DNA of 64,000 bases from assembly GCF_030285665.1 (NCBI RefSeq), contig NZ_CP127295.1:5766001-5830000 (forward strand). Direction: 5' to 3'. The position numbers and the translations under genes were made by a program. This document shows, in pieces, positions 8,736 through 17,988 of the stretch. Below the pieces are notes generated by a model that worked only from the letters and a program-made list of their open reading frames with translations, searched no databases and was not told the DNA's origin. The stretch comes from Amycolatopsis mongoliensis. Lineage in GTDB: Bacteria; Actinomycetota; Actinomycetes; Mycobacteriales; Pseudonocardiaceae. Position 1 is the first letter of the stretch. The number at the start of each line of letters is the position of its first letter.

Positions 8736-10547
8736 CTAGCCGAGGTCGTCGAGCAGCGCCTGGATCGCCGCGGCCATCGCCGCCGGGTCGCCGTCGGCCG
8801 GCCGCAGCACCAGGTCGGGCGAGGCCGGCCGCTCGTAGGGCGCGTCGATCCCGGTGAACCCCTGGATCTCCCCGGCCCGCGCCTTCGCGTACATCCCCTT
8901 CGGATCCCGGGCCTCGCACACCTCGAGCGGTGTGTCGACGAAGACCTCCACGAACGGGAGCCCGTCGTGGATCGTCCGCGCCGAAGCGCGGTCCGCGGCG
9001 TACGGGCTGATCAGCGACGCGATCGCGACGACACCGGCGTCGGCGAACAGGCGTGCCACCTCCGCCACCCGGCGGACGTTCTCGGCGCGATCCTCCGGGC
9101 CGAAGCCGAGGCCCTTGTTCAACCCGTGGCGCAGGTTGTCGCCGTCCAGGAGGTACGCCGGGCGGCCCGCGGCCACCAGGCGGCGTTCCAGCTCCACCGC
9201 CACCGACGACTTGCCCGACGCCGACAGCCCGGTCAGCCACACCGTCGCGCCGCGCGTCGGCCGGTCCTCGCGCCGGACCGCCGCCGTGTGCCAGACGACC
9301 GGGGAGGCGACCGCGCCGGTGATCATGCCGGCCGCGACCGTGTCCCCGGTGTGCTCGTCGACCAGCAGGAAACCGCCGGTGGTGCGGTTGCGGCGGTAGG
9401 GATCGAACAGCAGCGGCGCGCGGGTGCGCAGCCGGATCCGGCCGATGTCGTTCAAGGACAGCGCCGATGCCGTCTCGTCGCGGTGCAGGGTCGTCACGTC
9501 GAGCCGGTACTCCAGCCGCTCGACCGAGCCCCGCGTCTCGGTCGTCGTGTGCCGGACCGCGTAGGTCGCGCCCGGCGTCAAGGACGACCGCGAGGAGAAC
9601 CAGCACACCAGCGCGTCCACCTCGCGGGCCGACTCCGCGCGGTTGCCCGGCCGGCACAGCATCGCCCCGCGGCCGAGGTCGAGGTCGTCGGCCAGTTCGA
9701 CCGCCACCGCCTGCCCGGTGAACGCCTCTTCCAGCGGCTTCCCGCCCGGGCCCCACACCGCGCGCACCTTCGAGGTGAACCCCGACGGCAGCGCCACGAC
9801 CTCGTCGCCCGGCTTGAAGACGCCGCCGGCGATGGTGCCCGCGTAGCCGCGGAAGTCCGACCGGCGGATCACGTACTGCACCGGGAACCGGGCGTCGATC
9901 AGGTTGCGGTCGGAGGCGACGTGCACCTCTTCGAGCTGGTGCAGCAGCGACGTCCCTTCGTACCAGGGCATGCTCGCGCTGCGGTGGACGACGTTGTCGC
10001 CGTGCAGCGCCGAAACCGGCACGAACGTCAGGTCGGCGACGTCCAGCTTCATCGCGAACCGGCGGAAGTCCTCGCGGATCTCGTCGAACCGCTCCGGCGA
10101 CCAGCCGACGAGGTCCATCTTGTTCACGCACACCACGAGGTGCCCGATCCCGAGCAGCGACGCGAGGAACGCGTGCCGCCGCGACTGCTCGAGGACGCCC
10201 TTGCGCGCGTCGACGAGGATCAGCGCCAGGTCGGCGGTGGACGCGCCGGTCACCATGTTCCGCGTGTACTGCAGGTGCCCCGGCGTGTCCGCGATGATGA
10301 ACTTCCGCTTGGGCGTGGCGAAGTAGCGGTGCGCGACGTCGATGGTGATGCCCTGCTCGCGCTCGGCGCGCAGGCCGTCGGTGAGCAGTGCGAGGTCCGG
10401 GTAGTCCTCGCCGCGTTCGCGGCTGGCGCGTTCGACGGCGGCGAGCTGGTCGGTGAAGATCGCCTTCGAGTCGAACAGCAGCCGGCCGATCAGCGTGGAC
10501 TTGCCGTCGTCCACGCTGCCCGCCGTGGCGATCCGCAGCAGCTGCAT
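8736..10547 (-). CDS. cysN: Bifunctional sulfate adenylyltransferase subunit CysN / APS kinase CysC
   Basis: A 603-residue fusion. The N-terminal part (to about residue 420) is the GTPase subunit of ATP sulfurylase: P-loop [21 protein letters not shown] and NKMDL. The C-terminal part (about 430-603) is APS kinase: P-loop [25 protein letters not shown] and [10 protein letters not shown]. With CysD it converts sulfate to APS and then to PAPS. ATG 10547 overlaps the cysD stop (TGATG). The fusion is common in actinobacteria. No cysH/cysI reduction genes are near; instead a PAPS-using sulfotransferase gene is divergent, which suggests PAPS supply rather than only assimilation. Confidence 0.96.
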   Translation of the reverse strand: MQLLRIATAGSVDDGKSTLIGRLLFDSKAIFTDQLAAVERASRERGEDYPDLALLTDGLRAEREQGITIDVAHRYFATPKRKFIIADTPGHLQYTRNMVTGASTADLALILVDARKGVLEQSRRHAFLASLLGIGHLVVCVNKMDLVGWSPERFDEIREDFRRFAMKLDVADLTFVPVSALHGDNVVHRSASMPWYEGTSLLHQLEEVHVASDRNLIDARFPVQYVIRRSDFRGYAGTIAGGVFKPGDEVVALPSGFTSKVRAVWGPGGKPLEEAFTGQAVAVELADDLDLGRGAMLCRPGNRAESAREVDALVCWFSSRSSLTPGATYAVRHTTTETRGSVERLEYRLDVTTLHRDETASALSLNDIGRIRLRTRAPLLFDPYRRNRTTGGFLLVDEHTGDTVAAGMITGAVASPVVWHTAAVRREDRPTRGATVWLTGLSASGKSSVAVELERRLVAAGRPAYLLDGDNLRHGLNKGLGFGPEDRAENVRRVAEVARLFADAGVVAIASLISPYAADRASARTIHDGLPFVEVFVDTPLEVCEARDPKGMYAKARAGEIQGFTGIDAPYERPASPDLVLRPADGDPAAMAAAIQALLDDLG

Positions 10548-11461
10548 CAGAAGTAGCCTTCCCGCTTGCGGTCTTCCATGCCTGCCTCGGAGATCCGGTC
10601 GTCGGCGCGCGTCGCCCCGCGTTCGGTGACGCGGGTGGCGGCCACCTCGGCGACCACTTCGGACGGTGTCGCCGCCGCCGACTCCACGCAGCCGGTGCAC
10701 GTGGCGTCGCCGACGGTCCGGAAGCGCACGGTCGTCTCGTAGGGCGTCTCGCCGTCCACAAGGGACAGGAACCGGGTGGCCGCGAGCAGCATGCCGTCGC
10801 GCTGGACCACCGGACGCCGGTGCGCGTAGTACAGCGGTGGCAGCGCGATCCGCTCGTCGCGGACGTACTGCCAGATGTCCAGCTCGGTCCAGTTCGACAG
10901 CGGGAAGACGCGGATGTGCTCGCCGCGCCGGTGCCGCCCGTTGTAGAGGTTCCACAGTTCCGGGCGCTGCGCCCGCGGGTCCCACTGGCCGTGCTCGTCG
11001 CGGAAGCTGAACACGCGCTCCTTCGCGCGCGCCTTCTCCTCGTCACGGCGGGCGCCGCCGAACACGGCGTCGAAGCCGCCTTCGCGGATCGCCCGCAGCA
11101 GCGTGACCGTCTGCAGCCGGTTGCGGCTGGCTCCCGGGCCGGTCTCTTCGACGACGCGCCCGGCGTCGAGGTCGTCCTGCACGCTCGCGACGTGCAGCCG
11201 CAGGCCCAGTGCCTCGACCGTCTCGTCGCGGAACCGCAGCACCTCGTCGAAGTTGTGGCCGGTGTCGACGTGCAGCACGGGGAAGGGCAGCGGCGCCGGC
11301 CAGAACGCCTTCGCGGCGGCGTGCAGCATCACCACCGAGTCCTTGCCGCCGGAGAAGAGCAGCACCGGGCGTTCGAAGGTCGCCGCGACCTCGCGGAAGA
11401 CGTGCACGGCCTCCGCTTCGAGCGCGGCCAGGTGCGAAAGCTCGTACGAGGTCACGGACAC
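10547..11461 (-). CDS. cysD: Sulfate adenylyltransferase subunit 2 (CysD)
   Basis: A 304-residue ATP pyrophosphatase-type enzyme that adenylates sulfate to APS with CysN. The PP-loop [25 protein letters not shown] and [14 protein letters not shown] are all present, and length is normal for the family. GTG 11461 is preferred because it coincides with the predicted transcription start of a good promoter (-35 TTGACC, -10 TACTTT), implying a leaderless message; GTG 11455 (TSYELSHL) is the alternative. It is the first gene of cysD-cysNC and divergent from the SnoaL-to-sulfotransferase operon. Confidence 0.95.
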   Translation of the reverse strand: MSVTSYELSHLAALEAEAVHVFREVAATFERPVLLFSGGKDSVVMLHAAAKAFWPAPLPFPVLHVDTGHNFDEVLRFRDETVEALGLRLHVASVQDDLDAGRVVEETGPGASRNRLQTVTLLRAIREGGFDAVFGGARRDEEKARAKERVFSFRDEHGQWDPRAQRPELWNLYNGRHRRGEHIRVFPLSNWTELDIWQYVRDERIALPPLYYAHRRPVVQRDGMLLAATRFLSLVDGETPYETTVRFRTVGDATCTGCVESAAATPSEVVAEVAATRVTERGATRADDRISEAGMEDRKREGYF

Positions 11462-11467
11462 TTGAAA

Positions 11468-11497
11468 AAAGTAGAACATGTTCTTGTCATCGGTCAA
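11468..11497 (-). promoter_or_regulatory. cysD promoter with a 12-bp palindromic operator in the spacer
   Basis: On the minus strand, TTGACC (11497-11492) and TACTTT (11473-11468) are separated by 18 nt. The perfect palindrome AGAACATGTTCT (11473-11484) fills the spacer and touches the -10. Transcription would begin at 11461, exactly at a GTG. The site sits in the 57-bp divergent region to the SnoaL gene and could control both. The regulator is unknown. Confidence 0.6.
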
Positions 11498-11518
11498 GCG
11501 GTGCGAGACCCTGGGGGC

Positions 11519-11998
11519 ATGGACCTGGTCGTACTCGAAGAGATCAAGCGGCTGAAGTACCGGTACCTGCGCGGGGTGGACCTCAAGCTGTGGGACGAGG
11601 TGGGCGACACCTTCACGGTGGACGCCACGGCCGACTACGGGACGCACGCCGTGGGCGGCGACGGGAAGAAGTTCGAGGGGCGCGACGCCATCGTCGAATT
11701 CCTCACCAAGAGCCTCGGCAACGGCATCATCACCGTCCACCACGCAGGTCAGCCCGAGATCGAGGTCGACGGCGACACCGCGACCGGGCGGTGGTCGTTC
11801 ACCGACAAGGTCATCGTGCCCGACCACAAGGTGATCATCGAGGGCGCCGCGTTCTACGAGGACACCTACCGCCGGGAGGCCGACGGCGCCTGGCGGATGT
11901 CGCACATCGGCTACGTCCGGACCTACGAGTCGATGCTCTCGTGGGAGGGCAACCCGGGCTTCCGGCTGCTCGCGAACCGCTGGGCCGTGCCCGCATGA
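11519..11998 (+). CDS. SnoaL-like/NTF2-fold protein
   Basis: A 159-residue NTF2-like protein of the SnoaL_4 type: helix LEEIKRLKYRYLRGVD, GRDAIVEFL, VHHAGQPEIEVDGDTATG, then DTYRREADGAWRMSHIGYVR. Members act as isomerases, hydratases or cyclases on hydrophobic substrates, or as non-catalytic partners. It opens a four-gene operon (DUF1214, SDR, sulfotransferase). ATG 11519 follows a G-rich stretch and leaves 57 bp to cysD. Its stop overlaps the next start (ATGA). The substrate is probably a lipid- or steroid-like molecule by operon context, which is inference. Confidence 0.85.
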   Translation: MDLVVLEEIKRLKYRYLRGVDLKLWDEVGDTFTVDATADYGTHAVGGDGKKFEGRDAIVEFLTKSLGNGIITVHHAGQPEIEVDGDTATGRWSFTDKVIVPDHKVIIEGAAFYEDTYRREADGAWRMSHIGYVRTYESMLSWEGNPGFRLLANRWAVPA

Positions 11999-13185
11999 TC
12001 GAGAACGAGTTCTCGTTGACCCGGCCGTTCGCCGAGGCGATCGTCGAGGCGGAGAAACTGATCGCCGAAGCCCCGCCGGCGCAGACCGAGCAGGGCCTCC
12101 TGGAGGGGTACGACTACCTCGCCGGCAGCATCCGCGCCTCGCTGCAGATGGCCTGGGCCTACCAGCGCGACTTCCCGTACTTCACCGCGTCCACCGGGCC
12201 CTACACGAAGATGGGCCTGGACAACCCGGACACGCTGTACTTCAACGCGAACATCCGCGACGACCGCGAGTACCTCGTCACCGGCGTCCGCGGGACCACC
12301 GCCGACCTGAGCTTCCAGATCCTCAACGGCGACTACTCGCCGGTCGTGGTGCCCGACAGCCTCGCCGCGTTCGACGACCGCGCGATCGAGATCGGCGAAG
12401 ACGGCCGGTTCGAGCTGCGCTTCGGCCCGGCTCGCGAGAACCCGGGGCCGAACTACTTCGTCCTCGGCGAGGGCTCGTCGATGCTCGTGGTGCGCGAGGT
12501 GCACAGCGACTGGGCGACGGAGAAGCGCGGCGAGATCCGCATCCAGTGCGTCGACACGGCCGGCCAGGCGCCGCCGGTGCCGGACCGCTCCGCGCTCGCG
12601 AAGCGCTACGGCGTCACCGGCAAGATCCTGCTGAGCCGGCTCAAGACGTTCCTCGCCTTCCCGAAGTGGTTCTACGACAACCTGCCGGTGAACACGATGA
12701 CCGAGCCGCGCTCGACGCCGGGCGGGCTGACCACGCAGTTCTCCTCGGCCGGGCACTACGAGCTCGGCGACGAAGAGGCGATGATCGTCACCGTGCCGAA
12801 GTGCGCGGACGCGCCGTACCAGGGCATCCAGCTCGGCAGCCTCTGGTACGTCTCGCTCGACTACATCAACCACCAGACGAGCCTCACCGCCGACCAGGCG
12901 CGCGTCGACCCGGACGGCAAGATCCGGTTCGTCATCAGCGAGCGCGACCCCGGCCTGGCGAACTGGCTGGAGCGCACCGGCCACGACCGCGGGTACGTCC
13001 AGATCCGCTGGCAGCGGCTCGCGCGGGACCTCGGGCCGGCCGACGGCCCGGTCGTCGAGGTCGTCAAGGTGGACGAGCTGCCGGACCGGCTGCCCTACCA
13101 CTCGGAGGCACGGGTGACGCCGGCGGAATGGTCGGCGCGGATCGCGGCCCGGCAGGACGCCGTCGCCGCCCGGATGCTGGGGTGA
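11995..13185 (+). CDS. DUF1214 domain-containing protein
   Basis: A 396-residue protein without signal peptide. The N-terminal half has the conserved stretches GYDYLAGSIRASLQMAW and GLDNPDTLYFNANI; the C-terminal DUF1214 region includes LKTFLAFPKWFYDNLPVNTM and LGSLWYVSLDYINHQTSL. No catalytic function is established for the family, which is common beside lipid and steroid genes in actinobacteria. It overlaps the SnoaL gene by ATGA and is followed by the SDR 2 bp later, so a shared pathway is very likely. Confidence 0.82.
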   Translation: MIENEFSLTRPFAEAIVEAEKLIAEAPPAQTEQGLLEGYDYLAGSIRASLQMAWAYQRDFPYFTASTGPYTKMGLDNPDTLYFNANIRDDREYLVTGVRGTTADLSFQILNGDYSPVVVPDSLAAFDDRAIEIGEDGRFELRFGPARENPGPNYFVLGEGSSMLVVREVHSDWATEKRGEIRIQCVDTAGQAPPVPDRSALAKRYGVTGKILLSRLKTFLAFPKWFYDNLPVNTMTEPRSTPGGLTTQFSSAGHYELGDEEAMIVTVPKCADAPYQGIQLGSLWYVSLDYINHQTSLTADQARVDPDGKIRFVISERDPGLANWLERTGHDRGYVQIRWQRLARDLGPADGPVVEVVKVDELPDRLPYHSEARVTPAEWSARIAARQDAVAARMLG

Positions 13186-13187
13186 GC

Positions 13188-13970
13188 ATGGAGAACTTGT
13201 TGCAGGGCAAGGTGGTCGTGGTCTCGGGCATCGGCCCGGGACTCGGCCGGTCGATCGCCGTGCGCAGCGCGCTGGCCGGCGCCGACGTCGTGCTCGCCGC
13301 GCGCACCGAGTCGCGGCTGACCGAGGTCGCCAAGGAGGTCACCGACCTCGGCCGCCGGGCCGTCGCGGTCCGGACCGACATCGACGACGCCGACTCCGCC
13401 GCGAACCTCGTCAACGAGGCGCTCGAAGCCTTCGGCCGGGTGGACACGGTGGTGCACAACGCCTTCGCCGTCCCGCCGCTGACCGATCTGGCCACTGTGG
13501 ACATCGACGCCGTCCGTCAGGGCTTCGAGACCGCCGGGATCTCCGTGCTCCGGCTGACGCGGCTGTTCCTGCCCGCGCTCAAGGAGAGCAAGGGCTCGCT
13601 GGTGATGATCAACTCCGCCGTGCTGCGGCACTCGCGGCGGACGTTCGGCGCGTACAAGATGGCGAAGTCGGCGCTGCTGTCGCTCTCGCAGAGCCTCGCG
13701 ACCGAACTCGGGCCGGACGGGGTGCGCGTCAACACCGTCGCGCCCGGCTACATCTGGGCGCCGAACCTCAAGTGGTACTTCGCCTACCTGGCCCAGGAAC
13801 GCGGCATCACGCCGGAAGAGGTGTACGCGGAGACCGCGTCCACGATCGACCTGCGCAAGCTGCCGGAGCCCGACGAGATCGCCGACGCCGTGGTGTTCCT
13901 CGCCTCGCCGATGGCGCGCGCGATCACCGGGCAGTGCCTCGACGTCAACGGCGGCGAGTACCACCACTAG
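13188..13970 (+). CDS. SDR family oxidoreductase
   Basis: A 260-residue classical short-chain dehydrogenase. The cofactor motif SGIGPGLGRSIA is near the N-terminus, NAF replaces the usual NNA, the catalytic Ser is in INSAVL, and Tyr/Lys are in GAYKMAKSAL. The C-terminus GQCLDVNGGEYHH is the usual cofactor-domain end. ATG 13188 is used; GTG 13182, overlapping the previous stop, is possible. In this operon it would oxidise a hydroxyl or reduce a ketone on the molecule that is later sulfated; the order is inference. Confidence 0.92.
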   Translation: MENLLQGKVVVVSGIGPGLGRSIAVRSALAGADVVLAARTESRLTEVAKEVTDLGRRAVAVRTDIDDADSAANLVNEALEAFGRVDTVVHNAFAVPPLTDLATVDIDAVRQGFETAGISVLRLTRLFLPALKESKGSLVMINSAVLRHSRRTFGAYKMAKSALLSLSQSLATELGPDGVRVNTVAPGYIWAPNLKWYFAYLAQERGITPEEVYAETASTIDLRKLPEPDEIADAVVFLASPMARAITGQCLDVNGGEYHH

Positions 13971-13978
13971 GAGGATCC

Positions 13979-15139
13979 ATGCTCCCCGGCCGGGAAGACG
14001 TCGGCACCGTCGAGGACCTGCACGCGTCGGCCACCAAGCTCACCGGGCTCGCCGACTTCGGCGCCGACGAGTACGTCGAAGGCCTGCGCGTGCTGCTGGA
14101 GTCCTACGAAGCCGACGAAGAGCTGACGCCGTTCGGCAACAAGGTGCACCGCGCGATGCTGCGCGGCGCGCTCGTGGCGCGGCTGCTCAGTGAAGCGGGC
14201 TGGAAGCAGCACCCGGCGTCGGCTTCGGTGGCGATCGAACGGCCGATCTTCGTGACCGGGCTGCCCCGCACCGGCACGACCGCGCTGCACCGGCTGCTCG
14301 CCGAGGACCCGGGCCACCAGGGCCTCGAGGTCTGGCTCGCCGAGGTCCCGCAGCCGCGGCCGCCGCGGGAGACGTGGGCGGGCAACCCGGTGTACCAGGG
14401 GATCCAGGCCGGCTACGAACGCCACCACGTCGAGCACCCTGAGTTCATGGGCGTGCACCACATGTCCGCGGACCAGGTGGAGGAGTGCTGGCAGCTGCTG
14501 CGGCAGTCGATGCGGTCGGTGTCGTTCGAATGCCTCGCGCACCTGCCGCGCTACTCGCGCTGGCTGGCGAAGCAGGACTGGACGGACGCCTACGCGCGGC
14601 ACCGGCGCAACCTGCAGCTGATCGGGCTGCCGGACGCGGGCAAGCGGTGGGTGCTGAAGAACCCGAGCCACCTCTTCGCCCTGGACGCGCTGATGGCGGC
14701 GTATCCGGACGCGCTCGTGATCCAGACGCATCGGGCGCCGCGCACGATCATGGGCTCGATGTGCAGCCTCGCGGAGAAGGCGGCGGACGGCTGGTCGGCG
14801 AAGTTCCGCGGCGAGGTGATCGGCCGTTCGCAGCTCGACCTGTGGGCCCGCGGCGCCGACGAGTTCCGCTCGGCTCGCGCCCGGTACGACGCGGCGCAGT
14901 TCTGCGACGTGCGGTACGAGGACTTCGTGGCGGACCCGATCGGCACGGTGTCCACTGTGTACGACCACTTCGGACTGACGCTGACGGACGAGGCGCGGGC
15001 GGCGATGACCGCGCTGCACGGGGAAAGCCGGTCGGGTTCGGCGAAGCCCGCGCACAAGTACAGCCTGGCGGACTTCGGCCTGACGCCCGAGGAGGTCGAC
15101 GAGCGGTTTGCGGGCTACCGCGCGGTGTACGGGTCGTGA
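13979..15139 (+). CDS. PAPS-dependent sulfotransferase
   Basis: A 386-residue sulfotransferase of the actinobacterial Sulfotransfer_3 type. The PAPS 5'-phosphosulfate loop is LPRTGTT (residues 95-101), and the 3'-phosphate site is THRAPRTIMGSMCSL; VRYEDFVADP is a further family block. It has a good ribosome site (GGAGG, 4 bp before ATG 13979). It transfers sulfate from PAPS to a hydroxyl on an unknown acceptor. The donor is made by CysD/CysNC encoded divergently 2.5 kb away. Its stop codon lies inside a family A palindrome that starts 2 codons earlier. Confidence 0.93.
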   Translation: MLPGREDVGTVEDLHASATKLTGLADFGADEYVEGLRVLLESYEADEELTPFGNKVHRAMLRGALVARLLSEAGWKQHPASASVAIERPIFVTGLPRTGTTALHRLLAEDPGHQGLEVWLAEVPQPRPPRETWAGNPVYQGIQAGYERHHVEHPEFMGVHHMSADQVEECWQLLRQSMRSVSFECLAHLPRYSRWLAKQDWTDAYARHRRNLQLIGLPDAGKRWVLKNPSHLFALDALMAAYPDALVIQTHRAPRTIMGSMCSLAEKAADGWSAKFRGEVIGRSQLDLWARGADEFRSARARYDAAQFCDVRYEDFVADPIGTVSTVYDHFGLTLTDEARAAMTALHGESRSGSAKPAHKYSLADFGLTPEEVDERFAGYRAVYGS

Positions 15140-15178
15140 GTGGTAATTCGGGTTAGAACCCTGATTGCCACTCACGAC
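15133..15178. repeat. 46-bp intergenic palindrome, family A copy 2
   Basis: 22-bp arms (15133-15154, 15157-15178) with 3 mismatches and a 2-nt centre. The ends GTCGTGAGTG/CACTCACGAC and total length match the copies at 8654 and 46420. The TGA inside GTCGTGAG is the stop codon of the sulfotransferase, so the element forms the 3' end of that gene. It lies between convergent genes. Confidence 0.9.
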
Positions 15179-15195
15179 GAGCTGCGGCAGACTCG

Positions 15196-16860
15196 CTAAC
15201 CGGCAGCTGCCTGCAGGCCGCGGGTGCCGATGCCGCGCAAGACCTCCACCCGGTCCGAGCCCGGCCGGCTGAGCACCCAGCTCGACCCCGGCACCGCCTT
15301 CGCGCGCTTCTTCAACGGCGCCAGCAGCCGCGAAACCTCCTGGTACGACCCGATCGAGCCGCTCGCGCAGACCAGCGTCGCCAGCGAAACCGTCACCGGC
15401 AGGCCGTCCGCCGTCCAGTGGCGGTCCAACAGCGCGCCCGCCACCGTCGCGATCTCGTCGACGTCGCAGACCACCAGGAAGTCGTCGCCGCCGACGTGGC
15501 TGACCCGCATCCGGCGCAGCTGCCCGGTCAGCTCGGTGAGCGCGCCGCCCAGCTCGCGGATCAGGTCGTCGCCGGCGGCGAACCCGGCCGTGTCGTTGAC
15601 CGCCTTGAACGCGTCGATGTCCAGCCACGCCGCCACGAACGGCTCGCCGATCGTGATCCGGCGGGCCACGTCGCGGGCCACCGTGTCGCTGCCCGGCAGC
15701 CGGGTGAGCGGGTTCAGCGCCGCCGCGGCCTCGACCTTCGCCTCGGCCACGCCGCGCACCACCTCGGTCACCAGCACCACACCCAGGCAGCGGCCGACCT
15801 CGTCGACCACGACGACGTCGTCGCCGGTGCGGCCCCAGTCGGCGTCGGTGACCAGTTCGAGGAACTCCATCGCGCCCGCGCGGGCCTCGATCGTGTGCGG
15901 GGTGTCCGCGAGCCGCGCCGCCGGGCGCTTGGCGTGCAGCGCGTGCCCGTACGGGCCGGTGACCGCGACCAGGAACCGCGTCCGGTCGACCGACCAGCGC
16001 GGCCGGTTCAGCTCGTCGACCCCGACGACGCCGCTCGGCGCGTCCGCGGCCGCCAGCACTTCCCGGACCTCGTCGCAGGTCGCGGTTTCCGGCAGCGTCG
16101 TGGCCGGGCGGAGGAAGTCGCCGACGCACTGCGCCGGACCCGGCGCGCGCGGGGTGGCCTGGGTTCGGGTGAGCAGCGCCGGGGCGGGGCCGGCGGCCGT
16201 CGGCGGGGCGAGCAGGTTCCCCTGCGCGATCCGGATGCCGAGACCGCGGACGGCGTCGAGCTGGGCGTCGGTTTCCACGCCGGTCGCGACGAGCCGGGTG
16301 CCGGTGCGGTTGGTGTAGTGCAGCAGCGCCTCGACGACGGCGGCCGACGCCTGGTCGTCCGGCAGCCCCCGCAGCACCGTGCGGTCGAGCTTGACCAGGT
16401 CGACCGGCGCCTCGACGAGCAGGCTCAGCGGCAGGTCACCGCGGCCGAGGCCGTCGAGCGCGAGCCGGAAACCGAGTTCGGTGAGCATCCGCATCCCGGC
16501 GAGCGCGCGGTCGGCGGGCAGCGGCGCGAACGGCGGGCCGATCTCGAGGACGACGTCGCGGGTGCGGCGTCCGGCGTCGCCGAGCTCCGCCAGGAGGTCG
16601 TCGTACATCGCCTGCGGTGCGGCGAGGGTCCGGGCGGAAAGGTTGAGGTGCAGCGGGAGCGACGACTCGTCCTGCCGGACGGCGGCGATCGCGAGCCCGA
16701 GGTCGACCTCGGCGAGGCGACCGTCGCGGCGCGCCTGCGTGAGCAGTTCGGGGACGGTGCCGTGGCCCGGCCTGGCCAGCGCTTCGTGAGCCACGACGCC
16801 TCCGGTGTGGAGGCTGTACAGCGGCTGGAAAGCGAAGCGGACCGCGCGTGGCGACTTCAC
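15196..16860 (-). CDS. EAL-CBS-GGDEF protein, cyclic-di-GMP related
   Basis: A 554-residue cytoplasmic protein. The EAL-like domain comes first: EALARP, NLSART, LVKLDRTV and GVETDAQL are present, but the loop usually DDFG is DGLG. A central region around residues 230-370 resembles paired CBS-like modules (VVVVDEVGRCLGVVLV). The C-terminal GGDEF domain has LDIDAFKAVND and a GGDDF signature. It may bind rather than turn over cyclic-di-GMP; activity is uncertain. GTG 16860 is chosen since codons upstream to ATG 16959 lose the GC-rich third position and run into the ArsR promoter side. Confidence 0.85.
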   Translation of the reverse strand: MKSPRAVRFAFQPLYSLHTGGVVAHEALARPGHGTVPELLTQARRDGRLAEVDLGLAIAAVRQDESSLPLHLNLSARTLAAPQAMYDDLLAELGDAGRRTRDVVLEIGPPFAPLPADRALAGMRMLTELGFRLALDGLGRGDLPLSLLVEAPVDLVKLDRTVLRGLPDDQASAAVVEALLHYTNRTGTRLVATGVETDAQLDAVRGLGIRIAQGNLLAPPTAAGPAPALLTRTQATPRAPGPAQCVGDFLRPATTLPETATCDEVREVLAAADAPSGVVGVDELNRPRWSVDRTRFLVAVTGPYGHALHAKRPAARLADTPHTIEARAGAMEFLELVTDADWGRTGDDVVVVDEVGRCLGVVLVTEVVRGVAEAKVEAAAALNPLTRLPGSDTVARDVARRITIGEPFVAAWLDIDAFKAVNDTAGFAAGDDLIRELGGALTELTGQLRRMRVSHVGGDDFLVVCDVDEIATVAGALLDRHWTADGLPVTVSLATLVCASGSIGSYQEVSRLLAPLKKRAKAVPGSSWVLSRPGSDRVEVLRGIGTRGLQAAAG

Positions 16861-16969
16861 GCCCCGATCGTCGCGGGTCGGGCGGCGAAACGAAACCGAT
16901 GTCGACTGATGTTCACCACCGTTACCCACATCGGAGTAACGCAGCGTGACATCCGCCACTTGTTCAGAG

Positions 16970-16999
16970 TTGACTTATATAAGTGGCAGCTTGTAGGTT
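16970..16999 (+). promoter_or_regulatory. arsR-type promoter with palindromic operator
   Basis: TTGACT (16970-16975) and TAGGTT (16994-16999) are 18 bp apart, and the +1 would be 17006, exactly the GTG of the ArsR gene, so the message is probably leaderless. The perfect 12-bp palindrome ACTTATATAAGT (16973-16984) overlaps the -35 and spacer; it is AT-rich like many ArsR/SmtB operators, so autoregulation is likely. Confidence 0.7.
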
Positions 17000-17005
17000 G
17001 GCCGG

Positions 17006-17356
17006 GTGCACGCGTTCGACGTCCTGGGTGATCCGGTCCGCCGCCGGATCCTCGAGCTGCTGGCCGACGGCGAGCGGGCCGCCGGCGCGGTGACCGAGGT
17101 GATCCGGGCCGAGTTCGGCATCTCGCAGCCCGCGGTGTCGCAGCACCTGAAAGTGCTGCGCGAGAACGGCTTCGCGGTCGTCCGCCAGGACGGCACGCGG
17201 CGGCTGTACGCGGTCGGGCACGCGCCGCTGCGCGACGTCGACGTCTGGCTCGACCGGTTCCGCCGGTTCTGGACCCCGCCGCTGGACGCGTTGGCCACCG
17301 AAATCGCCCGCGGCAAGCGCGCCCGGCGCCTCACCGAAGAAGGAGAAGGATCGTGA
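17006..17356 (+). CDS. ArsR-family transcriptional regulator
   Basis: A 116-residue winged-helix protein: VLGDPVRRRILELLADGE (ArsR N-terminal helix), recognition helix ISQPAVSQHLKVLRENG and wing VVRQDGTRRLYAV. No metal-binding cysteine cluster is seen, so it belongs to the non-metal ArsR group that is paired with SRPBCC genes. It probably represses its own promoter through the palindrome at 16973-16984. The stop overlaps the SRPBCC start (GTGA). Confidence 0.93.
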   Translation: MHAFDVLGDPVRRRILELLADGERAAGAVTEVIRAEFGISQPAVSQHLKVLRENGFAVVRQDGTRRLYAVGHAPLRDVDVWLDRFRRFWTPPLDALATEIARGKRARRLTEEGEGS

Positions 17357-17988
17357 TCGACGTCAGCCACCAGATCAGCGCCGTCCGCCGGACGCTCGGC
17401 GACCGGGTGCTCGAAGGGAAGGAGGCCCGCGTCCTCACCATCAGCCAGGTCTACGACACCGACGTCGACGACTTGTGGGACGCCTGCACGAACCCCGAGC
17501 GCATCCCGCGCTGGTTCCTGCCGGTCAGCGGCGAGCTCAAGCTCGGCGGGAAGTACCAGCTGGAGGGCAACGCCGGCGGCACGGTCGAGCGCTGCGACCC
17601 GCCCAAGAGCTTCGCCGCGACGTGGGAGTTCGGCGGCAACGTCAGCTGGATCGAGGTCCGGCTGACGCCCGAGGGCGACGGCACCCGCTTCGAGCTGGAG
17701 CACGTCGCGCACATCGACGAGCGCTGGGACGAGTTCGGCCCCGGCGCGGTCGGCATCGGCTGGGACGGCGCCCTGGTCGGCCTGGTCCTGCACCTGGCCA
17801 CCCCGGGCACGGCCGTCGACCCGGAGGCGGCGATGGCCTGGATGATGTCGCCGGAGGGCATCCGCTTCATGACGGCGTCGAACGAGGCCTGGTACGAGGC
17901 CGACGTCGCGGCGGGCGCGGACCCGGCCAAGGCCCGGGCGGCGGCCGACCGCACGCTGAAGGCGTACACGACCCCGCCGGAGGCCTAA
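17353..17988 (+). CDS. SRPBCC (AHSA1-like) family protein
   Basis: A 211-residue START/Bet v1-fold protein of the AHSA1 type: ISQVYDTDVDDLWDACTNPERIPRWFLPVSGEL, split here by its strands, then GNAGGTVERCDPP and TWEFGGNVSWIEVRLTPEG. The fold has a hydrophobic cavity; function in ArsR pairs is unproven but often linked to small-molecule sensing or stress. It is translationally coupled to the ArsR gene by GTGA. The last 4 bp overlap the convergent PASTA lipoprotein gene. Confidence 0.88.
   Translation: MIDVSHQISAVRRTLGDRVLEGKEARVLTISQVYDTDVDDLWDACTNPERIPRWFLPVSGELKLGGKYQLEGNAGGTVERCDPPKSFAATWEFGGNVSWIEVRLTPEGDGTRFELEHVAHIDERWDEFGPGAVGIGWDGALVGLVLHLATPGTAVDPEAAMAWMMSPEGIRFMTASNEAWYEADVAAGADPAKARAAADRTLKAYTTPPEA

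Noticed and set aside
11473..11484. LexA/SOS box before cysD
   Set aside because: GAAC and GTTC are separated by 2 nt, not the 4 nt of the Gram-positive SOS box.
8736..15139. Secondary-metabolite gene cluster of PKS or NRPS type
   Set aside because: No ketosynthase, adenylation or carrier domains are present; only tailoring-type genes are seen.
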